In this document: positions 28,400-37,454 of the stretch, one piece after another
Layout of the letters: each line of letters starts with the position of its first letter
Position numbering within the stretch: position 1 is the stretch's first letter
DNA from: Agrobacterium larrymoorei
Lineage (GTDB): Bacteria > Pseudomonadota > Alphaproteobacteria > Rhizobiales > Rhizobiaceae
DNA: 64,000 nt
Direction: 5' to 3'
Assembly: GCF_013322225.1 (NCBI RefSeq)
Contig: NZ_JAAMFB010000027.1
Span: 186,001-250,000, forward strand
The notes under the pieces: model-generated
Database searches by the model: none
What the model was told of the DNA's origin: nothing
What the model saw: only the letters and a program-made list of their open reading frames with translations
Made by a program: the position numbers and the translations under genes

Positions 28400-29395
28400 T
28401 CACGAAGTTTGTCTTTTCGCACCCGTCTGCACGCCCGATGTGAAAACCGCATCGCGCATCTTTTTCAGCCTGACGGCGATGGGCATACGCAAATGCCGCA
28501 ATGCCACCGGATCTCGCAAAGCAGTGCGCATCACACCGGAAATGGAGCGGCGCTTGATACTGTCCACGAGCATGAGAAAATGCCTGGCTTCGATCAGGCT
28601 TCGGCTGCGCTCCCTTTGTGCGTCCATTGCGGCAGGCAGAAGCGTGTAGTTTGCGAGAAATTCGGCATCGGCGGCGATCATGGCGTCCACATGCTTCAAT
28701 TCCAGCACGCGGGAGATCGAACCCTCGCGTATATTGTATACGTAGCCGGGGGAGGGCTCGATAGCGCAAAGGCCGCCAACAGCAAGGGCAGAAGCCAGGA
28801 GAAGGTAGTCTTCACCGATACGTAGGTCCGGGCGGAAACGCAGAGCATGCGCTTCCAAAAAATCCCGGCGGAACATCGGCTTCATGTAGCCGAAATTGAA
28901 AGTGGATTTGAACAGGATGTTCGACCGTATGAATTGTTCGAGTGAGAGCGTTGCCGTGTCCGCCAGAAACTTCGGGCAGAACATCGTGTCTTTGGCGCGT
29001 CCGTCCATGTAAACGACGTCGAGATTATCGACCGCTATCTCCGCGCCCGCACTCTCTGCTCGCGCAATCATTTGTGCGCTCCGCGGTGCGTAGATCATGT
29101 CGTCGGAATCGAGTACCGCAATCCAGCGACCGGATGCAGCGTCGATTCCTGCGTTTCGAGCGCCGCCGGGCCCCAGGTTATTCTCCAAAGCGATTAGGCG
29201 CACACGGGGTTCGCGCTCGCTGAGCGCCGTGACGATCTCGCGTGTGTTATCAACCGAGCGATCATCCACGACGATCACTTCCAGCGTCACGCCTTCCTGC
29301 GCAAGCGCGCTTTCAACCGCCAGGACAATCGTTTCTGCGGAATTATATGCGGCGATGACGAAGCTGACGTCCGGTTGCGCGATGGGTGGGGTCAT
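28400..29395 (-). CDS. exoO: Succinoglycan glucosyltransferase ExoO (GT2)
   Basis: GT2 (GT-A fold) glycosyltransferase of 331 residues. In S. meliloti ExoO adds a beta-1,6-linked glucose to the lipid-linked oligosaccharide on the cytoplasmic face. Motifs: FVIAAYNSAETI, VVDDRSVDNTRE, GPGGARNAGIDAASG, and the DxD-type AVLDSDDMIYAPR. The GEDYLLL block is the probable catalytic-base region. The start ATG 29395 overlaps the exoM stop as ATGA, indicating translational coupling; the frame is open further upstream only because it runs antisense-free through exoM. Assignment to ExoO rests on position between exoN and exoM and on length. Confidence 0.9.
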   Translation of the reverse strand: MTPPIAQPDVSFVIAAYNSAETIVLAVESALAQEGVTLEVIVVDDRSVDNTREIVTALSEREPRVRLIALENNLGPGGARNAGIDAASGRWIAVLDSDDMIYAPRSAQMIARAESAGAEIAVDNLDVVYMDGRAKDTMFCPKFLADTATLSLEQFIRSNILFKSTFNFGYMKPMFRRDFLEAHALRFRPDLRIGEDYLLLASALAVGGLCAIEPSPGYVYNIREGSISRVLELKHVDAMIAADAEFLANYTLLPAAMDAQRERSRSLIEARHFLMLVDSIKRRSISGVMRTALRDPVALRHLRMPIAVRLKKMRDAVFTSGVQTGAKRQTS

Positions 29396-30321
29396 GCGGC
29401 CTCCACGGTGCCGTATTGGCGGATTTCGCGTACCCCGAAGGCACCACTGAGCGAGCCGATGTGCAGTGCCGCCCGCAATGCCGAGCGATTTCGGCGAACC
29501 GGATTGAATGCTGCAAGCACTATCGCCAATCCGCAATAAGCTATCTTGGCCATTGCCGCCGCAATCTGGGGCAGGCGGCGAAGCCCGGGCTTTCTTTCGG
29601 CAAGAAGACGTCCATGGGTTTGGCCCGAGCGAAAACGACGCTTGGCGAGCCACATGAAGCTGGCGCGAGTTTCCGGTACGGGTTCAGAAAGCATTGCCCT
29701 TTCCGCAAAGGCAATGCGACCGCCCGCGGCGTGCATGTGCGAGAAGAAATGCGTATCTTCTCCGCCGCTCTGACCAAGCGAGAGTGCAAATCGACGTCCC
29801 TCTATCGAGGGCGCGTCCATGCGTAGCAGCGTATTGCAGGTGTAGCCAGTGATGATTTCGCCGTTTACCCAAACGGGGGATGTCGAATGAAAGTCGCCCT
29901 TCTTCATCCACCCGGGGGTGCTGTCCTTGTAAATCGCGGTCACTGGACCGAGCACAGCTTCCGCCCCGGTCTCCTGTGCAACCTTCAAAAGCTCTGCCAG
30001 CCATTCACGCGACGCGGTCTCATCATCATCGATGAAAGCCAGATAATCGGCCTCGCAGGCAGAAAGGCAGGCGTTGCGCGCAATCGAAATGTTCGATTTC
30101 GGGCAATGAATGTAGTTAATCTCGAAGGGTGAAGTCTCGCGCAGGCGGTCTATGCTGTCCTTCGCAGATGGTTCAGCGTCGTTATCCGCGACGATCAGCC
30201 GGACATGGACGCCTTCTGGGACATCCAGTTCGAACAGTGAAAGCAACGTCGCCACCACCGCCGGGCGGCGGTAGGTGCAGATGCCGATATCGACTCGGAT
30301 GGGGTGCGAGGCAAAAGTCAT
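29392..30321 (-). CDS. exoM: Succinoglycan glucosyltransferase ExoM (GT2)
   Basis: GT2 glycosyltransferase of 309 residues; ExoM adds a beta-1,4-linked glucose in succinoglycan repeat assembly. Motifs: VDIGICTYRRPAVVATLLSLF, LIVADNDAEPSAKDSIDRL, SNISIARNACLSACEADYLAFIDDDE (DDD metal-binding site) and the mid-protein SGGEDTHFFSHM, a typical acceptor/base region. The start ATG 30321 overlaps the exoA stop by ATGA, and its own stop overlaps exoO. A C-terminal hydrophobic stretch (IAAAMAKIAYCGLAIVLAAF) suggests membrane association. The name follows from gene order. Confidence 0.9.
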   Translation of the reverse strand: MTFASHPIRVDIGICTYRRPAVVATLLSLFELDVPEGVHVRLIVADNDAEPSAKDSIDRLRETSPFEINYIHCPKSNISIARNACLSACEADYLAFIDDDETASREWLAELLKVAQETGAEAVLGPVTAIYKDSTPGWMKKGDFHSTSPVWVNGEIITGYTCNTLLRMDAPSIEGRRFALSLGQSGGEDTHFFSHMHAAGGRIAFAERAMLSEPVPETRASFMWLAKRRFRSGQTHGRLLAERKPGLRRLPQIAAAMAKIAYCGLAIVLAAFNPVRRNRSALRAALHIGSLSGAFGVREIRQYGTVEAA

Positions 30322-31334
30322 GAAACAGCCTTTCTCGTAAATGGCGCAGGCGTGCCGAGAGAACTGAAAAGCTCCAGCCAAAATCCAGTGGACCATGCCA
30401 GATGCATGATCATGGCGGAGACTGCCGCCAACGGGCCGTATGAATTCTTCTGGCCAATAGCCATCCACATGCCGTAGCCGAGACATGCGGCGATCCAGAG
30501 GCAAAGCGGCACGAGCGCTACCCAGTGGAACACACCGAAAAGCGCAAGCACTGCGACTGGTAACACGCTGAGCGGTATCATCTGGCGAATTTTGGGTACG
30601 GTATGGTGCTTCAGCAGGTTCTTTGCACGACCGCGGCCATAGGCGAGGTACTGCTTGAACAATGGCGTGACGCTGGCGCGAGGATAATAGGTCATGCGCG
30701 TTTTGTCAGTCATCCAGATACGGAAACCGGACTTGCGTAGACGATGATCAAGTTCGGCATCTTCATTATGGCTGAAGCTTTCGTCATAACCCCCAACAGC
30801 GGTAAAAGCGGCGACGCGCATCAACGCATGATGGCCATGATCGATCCAATGGCCTTTGGCACCAGCACGGTGTTTAGATCCGCCATTGCCAAGCTTCGAG
30901 TTCTGGGCGATGGCAGTCGCCTTCTGGAAAGTGCTATGGCCGACGGTGTCCATGGCGACGACCACCGAATCCGCCCCGGTTTTCACCGCGTCTTCCAACA
31001 GACAATGACAATAATCGTTCGGATAATCGCCATGTGCATCAATGCGTATGAAATAATCATAATCCTTGCCGAACATCTCGACGGCGAGATTGATGCCCGC
31101 GCTCTGAATGCGCTTGGGGTTCGCAAGAAGAATGACGCGCGGGTCCTGCCGGGAGAAATTCGCGACGATATCGCGTGTGCCATCGGTGCTGCCGCCATCT
31201 GCGACCACGATGCGATCTGCAGTGCTGTTCAGCGTGCCCGAAAATTTTAGCAAAAGGTCGTCAATGGTCTTGGCCTCGTTGAGGCACGGTATGACGATCA
31301 GCGTCTTTACATCGGGAATTGGCTGCAATTTCAT
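30318..31334 (-). CDS. exoA: Succinoglycan glucosyltransferase ExoA (GT2, membrane-anchored)
   Basis: GT2 enzyme of 338 residues; in S. meliloti it adds the first (beta-1,3) glucose after galactose. N-terminal catalytic domain: LIVIPCLNEAKTIDDLLL, VADGGSTDGTRDIVANF, the metal site YFIRIDAHGDYPND, and HNEDAELDHRLRKSGFRIW with the catalytic-base ED. The C-terminus has about three hydrophobic helices (MIPLSVLPVAVLALFGVFHW and later) that anchor it in the inner membrane next to the undecaprenyl-linked substrate. It overlaps exoM at the stop and starts 12 bases after exoL. Confidence 0.9.
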   Translation of the reverse strand: MKLQPIPDVKTLIVIPCLNEAKTIDDLLLKFSGTLNSTADRIVVADGGSTDGTRDIVANFSRQDPRVILLANPKRIQSAGINLAVEMFGKDYDYFIRIDAHGDYPNDYCHCLLEDAVKTGADSVVVAMDTVGHSTFQKATAIAQNSKLGNGGSKHRAGAKGHWIDHGHHALMRVAAFTAVGGYDESFSHNEDAELDHRLRKSGFRIWMTDKTRMTYYPRASVTPLFKQYLAYGRGRAKNLLKHHTVPKIRQMIPLSVLPVAVLALFGVFHWVALVPLCLWIAACLGYGMWMAIGQKNSYGPLAAVSAMIMHLAWSTGFWLELFSSLGTPAPFTRKAVS

Positions 31335-31346
31335 CTCGTTCCCCTG

Positions 31347-32528
31347 TCAAACCGTCGAAAGCGCTGCTTCCACTGCACGCGTGTTGCGCGGTGCGGCGAG
31401 CGAGTGCAGTTTGCGAACAAGTTCGTCGCAATCGTTCTGGTCGGTAATCCACTGATGGCGATCTATCGCAATCAGTGAAGCGAAAGACTCAAGATAGACC
31501 TGTTCAGTCATGCCATGGAAAAGGGCCTCCAATGTTTCAGCATTGGCGACCGGCAGAACGTGATCGATGTCACGTTTTTGCAGGAAGCGGGCTGTCTCCG
31601 TTCCTTCGAGCGCAATCGGCAAGGTGCCATAGAGGCAACCCTCGTATAGCCGGTTTGGAAGCAGCCAGCTGGAATTCTGGCCCTCTTCGAAAAAGTCGAT
31701 TGCCCAGGTGAATTGAACCTCGTTGTAAATCGAGGCCAGATCCTCCGGGTTCTTGTAGGGGCCGTGAAAGGTTACATGCGGAGCCCTGGCAACAAAACTG
31801 TCAAAGTCATCGAATTCGGAATAGGCAGGACGTCCACGAAGAATGATCTCGACTCTACCATCCATACGCCGGGCGAAATCGGCAAGAATGCTAAGGGATT
31901 TTCGGCAGCGAAGAGCACCGAACCAGCCGATTTTCCATGGCTCGTCAGCTTCTGGCACGCGAGGCGCGGGCATTGCCGCGTCGATGCCATCAAGCATCAA
32001 CACCTTGTTCTCCTGCAACATCACTGGAAGATCGAGATTGGAGCGCGGGGTGAAATAATTCTCCACGAAGGCAGGCGAACTGGTGATGAGCAGTCGTGCA
32101 CCTCTTGCGAAATAACGTTGCGCCGAATTCAGAAGGTTGCCTGGAAGTCCATCGTTTAAAAGCAGACGGTGAATATCGAGGCATTCATAGACGACCGGAA
32201 CGTCTCCGCCATAAATTGCGTTCGCCCGACGCGCCAGCGCCAGCATCTCTAAATTTCGGGCGATGATCACATCGGGTCTGGGAACGGCCGCAAGTAGGCC
32301 ACTAAGCGCGATACTCGACTTCACGACAGACATGACTCGTTGTGCGAAACGACCATCTGCCGTTTCGCCGAGAATGACAGGTGTCAGACCCTCCACGCTC
32401 GCCAATGCGTTTTCGCCCCGCTTGAAGCCTGCAAGGCTGATGATCGCGCCGCCGGTTTGCAACGTCATGACGCGCCGGCGGATGGCCGGATCGGCTAGGT
32501 CATGTGCGAGGTAGAGAATGTGGGTCAT
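31347..32528 (-). CDS. exoL: Succinoglycan glucosyltransferase ExoL (GT-B type)
   Basis: Glycosyltransferase of 393 residues with a GT-B-like layout rather than the GT2 fold of its neighbours; ExoL adds a beta-1,4 glucose. Seen: the N-terminal ILYLAHDLADPAIRRR, YECLDIHRLLLNDGLP, the C-terminal domain start WKIGWFGALRCRKSL and the donor-site region SSWLLPNRLYEGCLYGTLPIALEGTETARFL. No signal peptide or membrane helix is visible. It starts at ATG 32528, 18 bases after exoK, and ends 12 bases before exoA, so it is in one operon. The family is less familiar than GT2; position supports the name. Confidence 0.87.
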   Translation of the reverse strand: MTHILYLAHDLADPAIRRRVMTLQTGGAIISLAGFKRGENALASVEGLTPVILGETADGRFAQRVMSVVKSSIALSGLLAAVPRPDVIIARNLEMLALARRANAIYGGDVPVVYECLDIHRLLLNDGLPGNLLNSAQRYFARGARLLITSSPAFVENYFTPRSNLDLPVMLQENKVLMLDGIDAAMPAPRVPEADEPWKIGWFGALRCRKSLSILADFARRMDGRVEIILRGRPAYSEFDDFDSFVARAPHVTFHGPYKNPEDLASIYNEVQFTWAIDFFEEGQNSSWLLPNRLYEGCLYGTLPIALEGTETARFLQKRDIDHVLPVANAETLEALFHGMTEQVYLESFASLIAIDRHQWITDQNDCDELVRKLHSLAAPRNTRAVEAALSTV

Positions 32529-32546
32529 GACGTTTTGTTTTCCACC

Positions 32547-33335
32547 TCAGTTCGAAACGCAGGCGACGGATTCCGGAAACTGGCACTTGTCGCCAAGTGC
32601 GGTGAAGGCAAACCTGTCGACCAACATCGTGGTTGGGCCGCTGTAATCAAACTTGCCCATCCAGCTTTTCAGTGTGTCCGTGCCCCAGAGGCTGAAGAAA
32701 ATCTTCTGCGCATTCTGCGGAATTTTTGATGGGTCGGTCACGTCGTGAACCATCTTGCCGTTCACGTAATATCGCAGCCTTTGTGGTTCCCAAACGAAGG
32801 CATAGTCGTTAAAGCCCTTATCGGCCCCACCGTGAACATCCACCAGCTGCTCGTTGCCGCCTTTAGCGGAAATATACTGGTTGAGTTGCACCTGGCTGCT
32901 GTTCTTGCCCAGAACTTCCATGTCGATTTCGTCATGCGGCTTCTTGTCGGTGGGGCCGATATAGGTGAAGAAGGCGGAGTTCAGGCCAGAACCGGGTGCC
33001 GTCTTGATCCGCGCCTCGTAGGTGCCGTAGCGATAGCGGCCCTTGGTTTGGATTTCACCGCAGGAATAATTGCGGTCGCCCGCCTTACCCTCCTGAAAAC
33101 CGAGCTGAAGATTGCCGTCTTCAAATTTCACGAGCTTCTTTGACCATGTGCAGTTTTGATGCGGGCCGTTGTTCCAGCCATCGGACACGTACCAGAAGGA
33201 ACGGTCCATGCTGTCAAACTTCTCAATGAAGGATTTGCCATTGCTTTCCTGCGCAATCGCAGAGGATGCGCCGAGGCTTAAAGCGAGAATTGCAGTGGTC
33301 AGGAAGCGCGACTGAACGCGGGTGAAACAGGTCAT
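32547..33335 (-). CDS. exoK: Secreted succinoglycan endoglycanase ExoK (GH16)
   Basis: Endo-beta-glucanase of family GH16, 262 residues, which trims nascent succinoglycan to low-molecular-weight forms. The catalytic block is DEIDMEVLG, with the two glutamates as nucleophile and acid/base and the aspartate between. Upstream are GNLQLGFQEGKAG and YGTYEARIKTAPGSGLNSAFFTYIG, typical of the substrate cleft. The N-terminus looks like a signal peptide (FLTTAILALSLGASSAIAQ), although in S. meliloti export of ExoK has been linked to the PrsDE system. It is 4 bases after exoH and 18 before exoL. Confidence 0.92.
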   Translation of the reverse strand: MTCFTRVQSRFLTTAILALSLGASSAIAQESNGKSFIEKFDSMDRSFWYVSDGWNNGPHQNCTWSKKLVKFEDGNLQLGFQEGKAGDRNYSCGEIQTKGRYRYGTYEARIKTAPGSGLNSAFFTYIGPTDKKPHDEIDMEVLGKNSSQVQLNQYISAKGGNEQLVDVHGGADKGFNDYAFVWEPQRLRYYVNGKMVHDVTDPSKIPQNAQKIFFSLWGTDTLKSWMGKFDYSGPTTMLVDRFAFTALGDKCQFPESVACVSN

Positions 33336-33339
33336 AAGG

Positions 33340-34485
33340 TCACCTCTGTCGTTGCGAATAAATGGCGTCGGCGGAGGGCTTTCGAGAGGCCTGCCCAGCC
33401 GGTACGCTTTGATGAACTGGTGTCGGTTTGCCGTTGCGACTGCCCGTCAATACCGCGTAGACTGTGGGCATTCTGGCGCGAACCTGAGCGTTGCTGAAAA
33501 TCAGGATGCCGAAAGTCAGCAGAACGGCACCAAGATAAAACGCAGGATAAAAATCAGGGCCGCCCCTGTTCCAAATCATCCACATGATGACAAGCAAGGG
33601 GTAATGGGCGCAGAAAATCCAGAAGCTAAGGCTGCCGGTTTTCGAAAGGCGCTGACCGAGCCGGTTTTCCACCATAATGGAGGAGGCGACCCAGAAGCCG
33701 ACTGCTCCGAATACGGCCAGCAGGTTCCGCAGCATGTTCAGCTCGAAGGTGAATTCGGGGCCAGTAAAGTAGAGACCCGTCGCCAGCATCGCTGCGGTAG
33801 CGAGTGTCATGATCGCGAGCTTCCCGGCGTGCGGATCAAGTTTCTTCAGGTCAACGTGATGCAAAGCTAGCGCGATGCCCAGAGTGAAGCTGAAGAGAAT
33901 GGATTTTTTCTGCACGATGAAGATCGTGAGGTCCGGCACGGCGGTAATCACCAGCAGCGCGGCAAGCGTCGGCAGAGCGAAGCGCTTTACGCAGAAGGCC
34001 AGCAATGGCGACAGCAAAATGCAAACGAAAAGATCGCGTAGAAAATAAAGCGGTACGTTGACCGGCAGCTCTTCTATAGCAGCACCGTGGCTGATCATCT
34101 CGCGAGGGCTGGCATTCCAAAGATCGGGAAAATACCCAACCCCTAGGCCAACGCGCTGAATAAGCAGGACAGCCAGAAACAGCGCTCCATTCCAAAGAAG
34201 GAATGGAAGCAGCACCGTTTTCGTCTTGGACTTGATCGTGGCTGTGTAGTCGAACGCTTTCATGCCCCTGCGGAACAGCAGATAGCCGGAAATAGCACTC
34301 AGACATGGCACGCCGATGCGAAATAGCGCATCGCCGAGAAACACACGAAGCCAGTCGAAGAAACCATAGACACCCAGAAATGGGCTGGTTTCAGGATTGT
34401 GTGGCACGTGAACAAACACAATGCCGGATATCAAAAGTATGCGCATCAAATTGATACGGGAAGATAGGTTCTGATCAACAGTCAC
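33340..34485 (-). CDS. exoH: Succinoglycan succinyltransferase ExoH (acyltransferase-3 family)
   Basis: Integral membrane acyltransferase of 381 residues that puts succinyl groups on succinoglycan. About ten hydrophobic segments are visible; the acyltransferase-3 hallmark is the early INLMRILLISGIVFVHVPHNP, whose His is likely catalytic, with the RVFLGDALFRIGVPCLSAISGYLLFRRG stretch after it. The start is a GTG at 34485 (MTVDQNLSSRIN). It is the first gene of exoHKLAMONP, so the operon promoter should lie in 34486-34846. Position next to exoK distinguishes ExoH from the acetyltransferase ExoZ, which is not in the window. Confidence 0.88.
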   Translation of the reverse strand: MTVDQNLSSRINLMRILLISGIVFVHVPHNPETSPFLGVYGFFDWLRVFLGDALFRIGVPCLSAISGYLLFRRGMKAFDYTATIKSKTKTVLLPFLLWNGALFLAVLLIQRVGLGVGYFPDLWNASPREMISHGAAIEELPVNVPLYFLRDLFVCILLSPLLAFCVKRFALPTLAALLVITAVPDLTIFIVQKKSILFSFTLGIALALHHVDLKKLDPHAGKLAIMTLATAAMLATGLYFTGPEFTFELNMLRNLLAVFGAVGFWVASSIMVENRLGQRLSKTGSLSFWIFCAHYPLLVIMWMIWNRGGPDFYPAFYLGAVLLTFGILIFSNAQVRARMPTVYAVLTGSRNGKPTPVHQSVPAGQASRKPSADAIYSQRQR

Positions 34486-34846
34486 ACCAGTTACCCTAGT
34501 TGGGCGGTGTCTCCCCTACACCGCGTTTCACACAGAGCGAACTTGAGCCCGTGACCGAAAGTCTGGTTTTGAGTTGAGGGTAAAATGTGGCGACGCAGAA
34601 AAAATGGCTCTCGAAATGTGAGGGGTAAATGTCTGGAGAGGAGCCTTACGTAACGATCGATGCCGATTAAAGATTTGATTTTAAATCGGTTTGTAGAATG
34701 GTCGTCACATGGGCCTTGCGGGAAATTTTACACCACCGCATCGGTGAATATGTTGCAGTGCAAAATATTCATGCGATTTCGCCACTGAATTTTTAGTGGC
34801 GATGTCAAAAACCGGTCGAAGTCGTGTCAAAAGTAAGGCGAAGCTT
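34486..34846. other. Gene-free gap between exoH and exoT, where exoI lies in S. meliloti
   Basis: This 361-base stretch has no credible coding frame. It should carry the promoter for exoHKLAMONP. Two inverted repeats stand out: CCGATT at 34663-34668 with AATCGG at 34684-34689 around an AT-rich centre, and a 7-base hairpin CGCCACT / AGTGGCG (34780-34801, 8-base loop) just downstream of exoT on the minus strand that may end that transcript. I see no remnant of a thermonuclease-like exoI. Confidence 0.5.
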
Positions 34847-36331
34847 CTATGCTGGCTCTGTGACGGTCGCGTTTTCGGATTTCCTGTTCTTCACGAGGCC
34901 CAGAATTTTCTCCAAGAGTGTGCGTTCCGTTAGGAGAATGAGCACGCCGTAAATCACGCCACCCGCAACGCCGCCGACCAGAACCTGCATGTAGGCGTGG
35001 GGCAGGCTCGGTTCTGCGAGAGTAAGGATGTAACGTACCACCAGAGCCATCACGAAGGCAGCGATCATAGGGCGGCTGCTGGTGTAGAGACCGCGGAAAA
35101 ATGGCGTTTCGCTCGCTTTAAACACCGCCCAAGAATAGGCAATCAACGTCGCGGCATTTACGATACACAGCCAGACCATGGCTTCGATCAACGTTCCATA
35201 GATCGCCGCCAGCCAGACCGCGACGGTTGTAACAATGGCGCGAATCGTTGCGGACCAGAAGAGTACGCGTCCGTAGCCTGCACCCTTCAGATAGGGGATG
35301 AAGGTGCTGCATGGCGTCAGGATCGCCTTGGAAAGAGCAAGCAGCCCCAGCACCGGCCACGCATAGGCCCAGTTCGGACCGAAGATCACCAGCATCGCCG
35401 GTTCTGCGACGGCCCAAAGCCCGAACATCATCGGCGCGAGGATTACCGTCAAAACCTGCGTGCTGAACATCAGCGCGTCTCGACGTCGCTGCTTATCGTC
35501 CATCATTCGGCTGAAGGCGGGAAAAAGCACACCCATGACGGCAGACAGCACGACCTGATTCGGAATGCTGGCGAAACGGTTCGATGCCGAATAGGCACCG
35601 GCATCCGCAAGGCCAAGATAGCGGGCAATGATGACCATGGGCGACTGGAAGGTAACGAAGTTGGCAATTTCCGAACCCATCAGTCCCGAGCTGAAGCCGA
35701 GCAAAGGTACCAACCGCTTTGGTTTCATGACCAAACGGGGCATGTAACGTGAGACTGCGTACAGGCCGACGAGCCTGATCAGCGCTGCGGCGAACAACTG
35801 GATGATAAGCGCCCAGACACCAAATCCTGCAAAAGCCAGCACGACCGCAATAATCGCCGCCGCACTTTCGGACGCCATGCTCCATATTGCGTCCTTGCTA
35901 AAATTCATGCGTCGCGCCAGGAGCGAGTATGCGACGTCCCCCGCCAGCTGCAGCGGAATGAGGAAGGCCATGATTCGTAGCAAATAAGCGCTCTCGACAG
36001 CGCCCAACAGGCCACCGAAGAACTCCGCACCGAAGTAGAGAATAGCGGCCATGGTGCAGGAAATCGCAAGATTGGCCCAGAAGACGGTATGGATCGTGTC
36101 CATATCCTCTTCCTTCTCCACGATCAGCGCGGAGGTGAGGCCGGCACCGGCGATCATCGTCAAAAACTGCACGACCGTCAGGCCAACGGCTACAACGCCG
36201 AATTCTTCTGGCGTCAGCAAACGCGCGAGAATCGGCACCGTGACAAATTTAAGCCCGAATGTGCCTGTCTTTGATAGCACGCTCCAGCCGACATTGGCCG
36301 TAATTGTCTTGACGCTCGGGGCTGGAGGCAT
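34847..36331 (-). CDS. exoT: Succinoglycan repeat-unit flippase ExoT (Wzx/MOP family)
   Basis: Polytopic inner-membrane protein of 494 residues with about 12-14 hydrophobic helices, of the MOP/polysaccharide-transport family, which flips lipid-linked octasaccharide to the periplasm. The N-terminus has the Wzx-like NVGWSVLSKTGTFGLKFV and LARLLTPEEFGVVAVG, and the middle GAYSASNRFASIPNQV is typical of the family. TAGGAAG precedes ATG 36331. It is divergent from exoWV across a 119-base promoter region. Its gene precedes exoH on the same strand but with a 361-base gap, so it is probably transcribed separately. Confidence 0.92.
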   Translation of the reverse strand: MPPAPSVKTITANVGWSVLSKTGTFGLKFVTVPILARLLTPEEFGVVAVGLTVVQFLTMIAGAGLTSALIVEKEEDMDTIHTVFWANLAISCTMAAILYFGAEFFGGLLGAVESAYLLRIMAFLIPLQLAGDVAYSLLARRMNFSKDAIWSMASESAAAIIAVVLAFAGFGVWALIIQLFAAALIRLVGLYAVSRYMPRLVMKPKRLVPLLGFSSGLMGSEIANFVTFQSPMVIIARYLGLADAGAYSASNRFASIPNQVVLSAVMGVLFPAFSRMMDDKQRRRDALMFSTQVLTVILAPMMFGLWAVAEPAMLVIFGPNWAYAWPVLGLLALSKAILTPCSTFIPYLKGAGYGRVLFWSATIRAIVTTVAVWLAAIYGTLIEAMVWLCIVNAATLIAYSWAVFKASETPFFRGLYTSSRPMIAAFVMALVVRYILTLAEPSLPHAYMQVLVGGVAGGVIYGVLILLTERTLLEKILGLVKNRKSENATVTEPA

Positions 36332-36353
36332 AAGTGCTTCCTATATTTGGAGG

Positions 36354-36373
36354 CCAGCGAATGGTATCGCTGG
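36354..36373. promoter_or_regulatory. Perfect inverted repeat in the divergent exoT-exoW promoter region
   Basis: CCAGCGA-N6-TCGCTGG, 20 bases, lies 22 bases upstream of the exoT start and about 80 before exoW. Central placement between divergent genes of one pathway makes a shared regulator site plausible; which regulator is unknown. Confidence 0.4.
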
Positions 36374-36450
36374 CGGGGAGAATTGCCACTCATCGGGGCC
36401 GCGTCATTTAGCGGGCCCGACACTTCTTGATCAGAACAAGGGGCGAAACA

Positions 36451-37416
36451 ATGGCGAAATTTACAGTCGTTATTCCATACTATCAAAAACAGCACGGCGT
36501 ACTTGGCCGAGCACTGGTATCCGTTTTCTCCCAGACCTGCCAGGATTTCGACCTCGTCATCGTGGATGACGAGTCGCCTTATCCTATTGAAAATGAACTG
36601 AATGAGCTGGACGAAGCACAGCGGAACCGCATCAAGGTCATTAGCCAAGCGAATGGTGGGCCGGGTGGTGCGCGTAACACCGGGCTTGATAATGTGCCAG
36701 CGGAAACGACCTATGTCGCCTTCCTCGATTCAGACGACATCTGGACACCAGATCATCTAAAGAATGCCGAGCACAGTCTCGATAGCTTCGGAGGTGAGTG
36801 CTATTGGGCGTCGATGCAGGCAAGCGACGAATTCTATTATCACTTCGCCATGTCCGAACTGGAGAAAAACGAAGGTGCCACCCGGCTCTCCGAATCTCCA
36901 AAGGTGATCGAGCTACCGGATCTGGCCAGCGTCATGCTGCGCAACTGGAGCTTCCTGCATCTTTCCTGCATGGTCATCGCCAGGCCACTGTTTGAAAAAG
37001 TTCGATTCGATCCGGCACTGAGACTGGCAGCGGAAGACGTATTGTTCTTTTGCGACTGCATCCTTGCATCCAAACGTTCACTGCTTTGCGACGATGCGGG
37101 CGCTGCGCGTGGCATGGGTGTCAACATCTTCCATAGTATCGACAACACCTCACCAGAGTTTCTGCGCCAGCAATTCAATACCTGGGTGGCGCTGGATACG
37201 TTGCAGGGACGTTTTGCCAAACGCCCGGCGGATGTAGCGTCCATTGCATCTTACAAAAACACGGCGCGCAAGCAGGCTTTGTGGAGCCAGGCGGGTAATC
37301 TGAAACGGCGGAAGCCGCCGGAATTCGGGCTACTGTTTAAATGGATGATGCGCGATCCGGCGATTTTAAGAGCGGCTTTCGAGCTGGGTGCCGGAAAATT
37401 TGCACGGCCGAAGTGA
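36451..37416 (+). CDS. exoW: Succinoglycan glucosyltransferase ExoW (GT2)
   Basis: GT2 enzyme of 321 residues; ExoW adds the terminal beta-1,3 glucose of the side chain. The start is ATG 36451 with AAGGGG 9-10 bases upstream (a frame-open ATG at 36427 lacks a site). Motifs: FTVVIPYYQKQHGVLGRAL, VIVDDESPYP, GGPGGARNTGLDN and the DxD-type FLDSDDIWTPDH, and AAEDVLFFCDC as the base region. It is followed after 38 bases by exoV on the same strand, which modifies the sugar ExoW adds. Gene order exoT / exoW-exoV matches S. meliloti. Confidence 0.92.
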   Translation: MAKFTVVIPYYQKQHGVLGRALVSVFSQTCQDFDLVIVDDESPYPIENELNELDEAQRNRIKVISQANGGPGGARNTGLDNVPAETTYVAFLDSDDIWTPDHLKNAEHSLDSFGGECYWASMQASDEFYYHFAMSELEKNEGATRLSESPKVIELPDLASVMLRNWSFLHLSCMVIARPLFEKVRFDPALRLAAEDVLFFCDCILASKRSLLCDDAGAARGMGVNIFHSIDNTSPEFLRQQFNTWVALDTLQGRFAKRPADVASIASYKNTARKQALWSQAGNLKRRKPPEFGLLFKWMMRDPAILRAAFELGAGKFARPK

Positions 37417-37454
37417 GCTGCCTTGCGGTCTTAAACTTTATTCAGGAGTGATCC

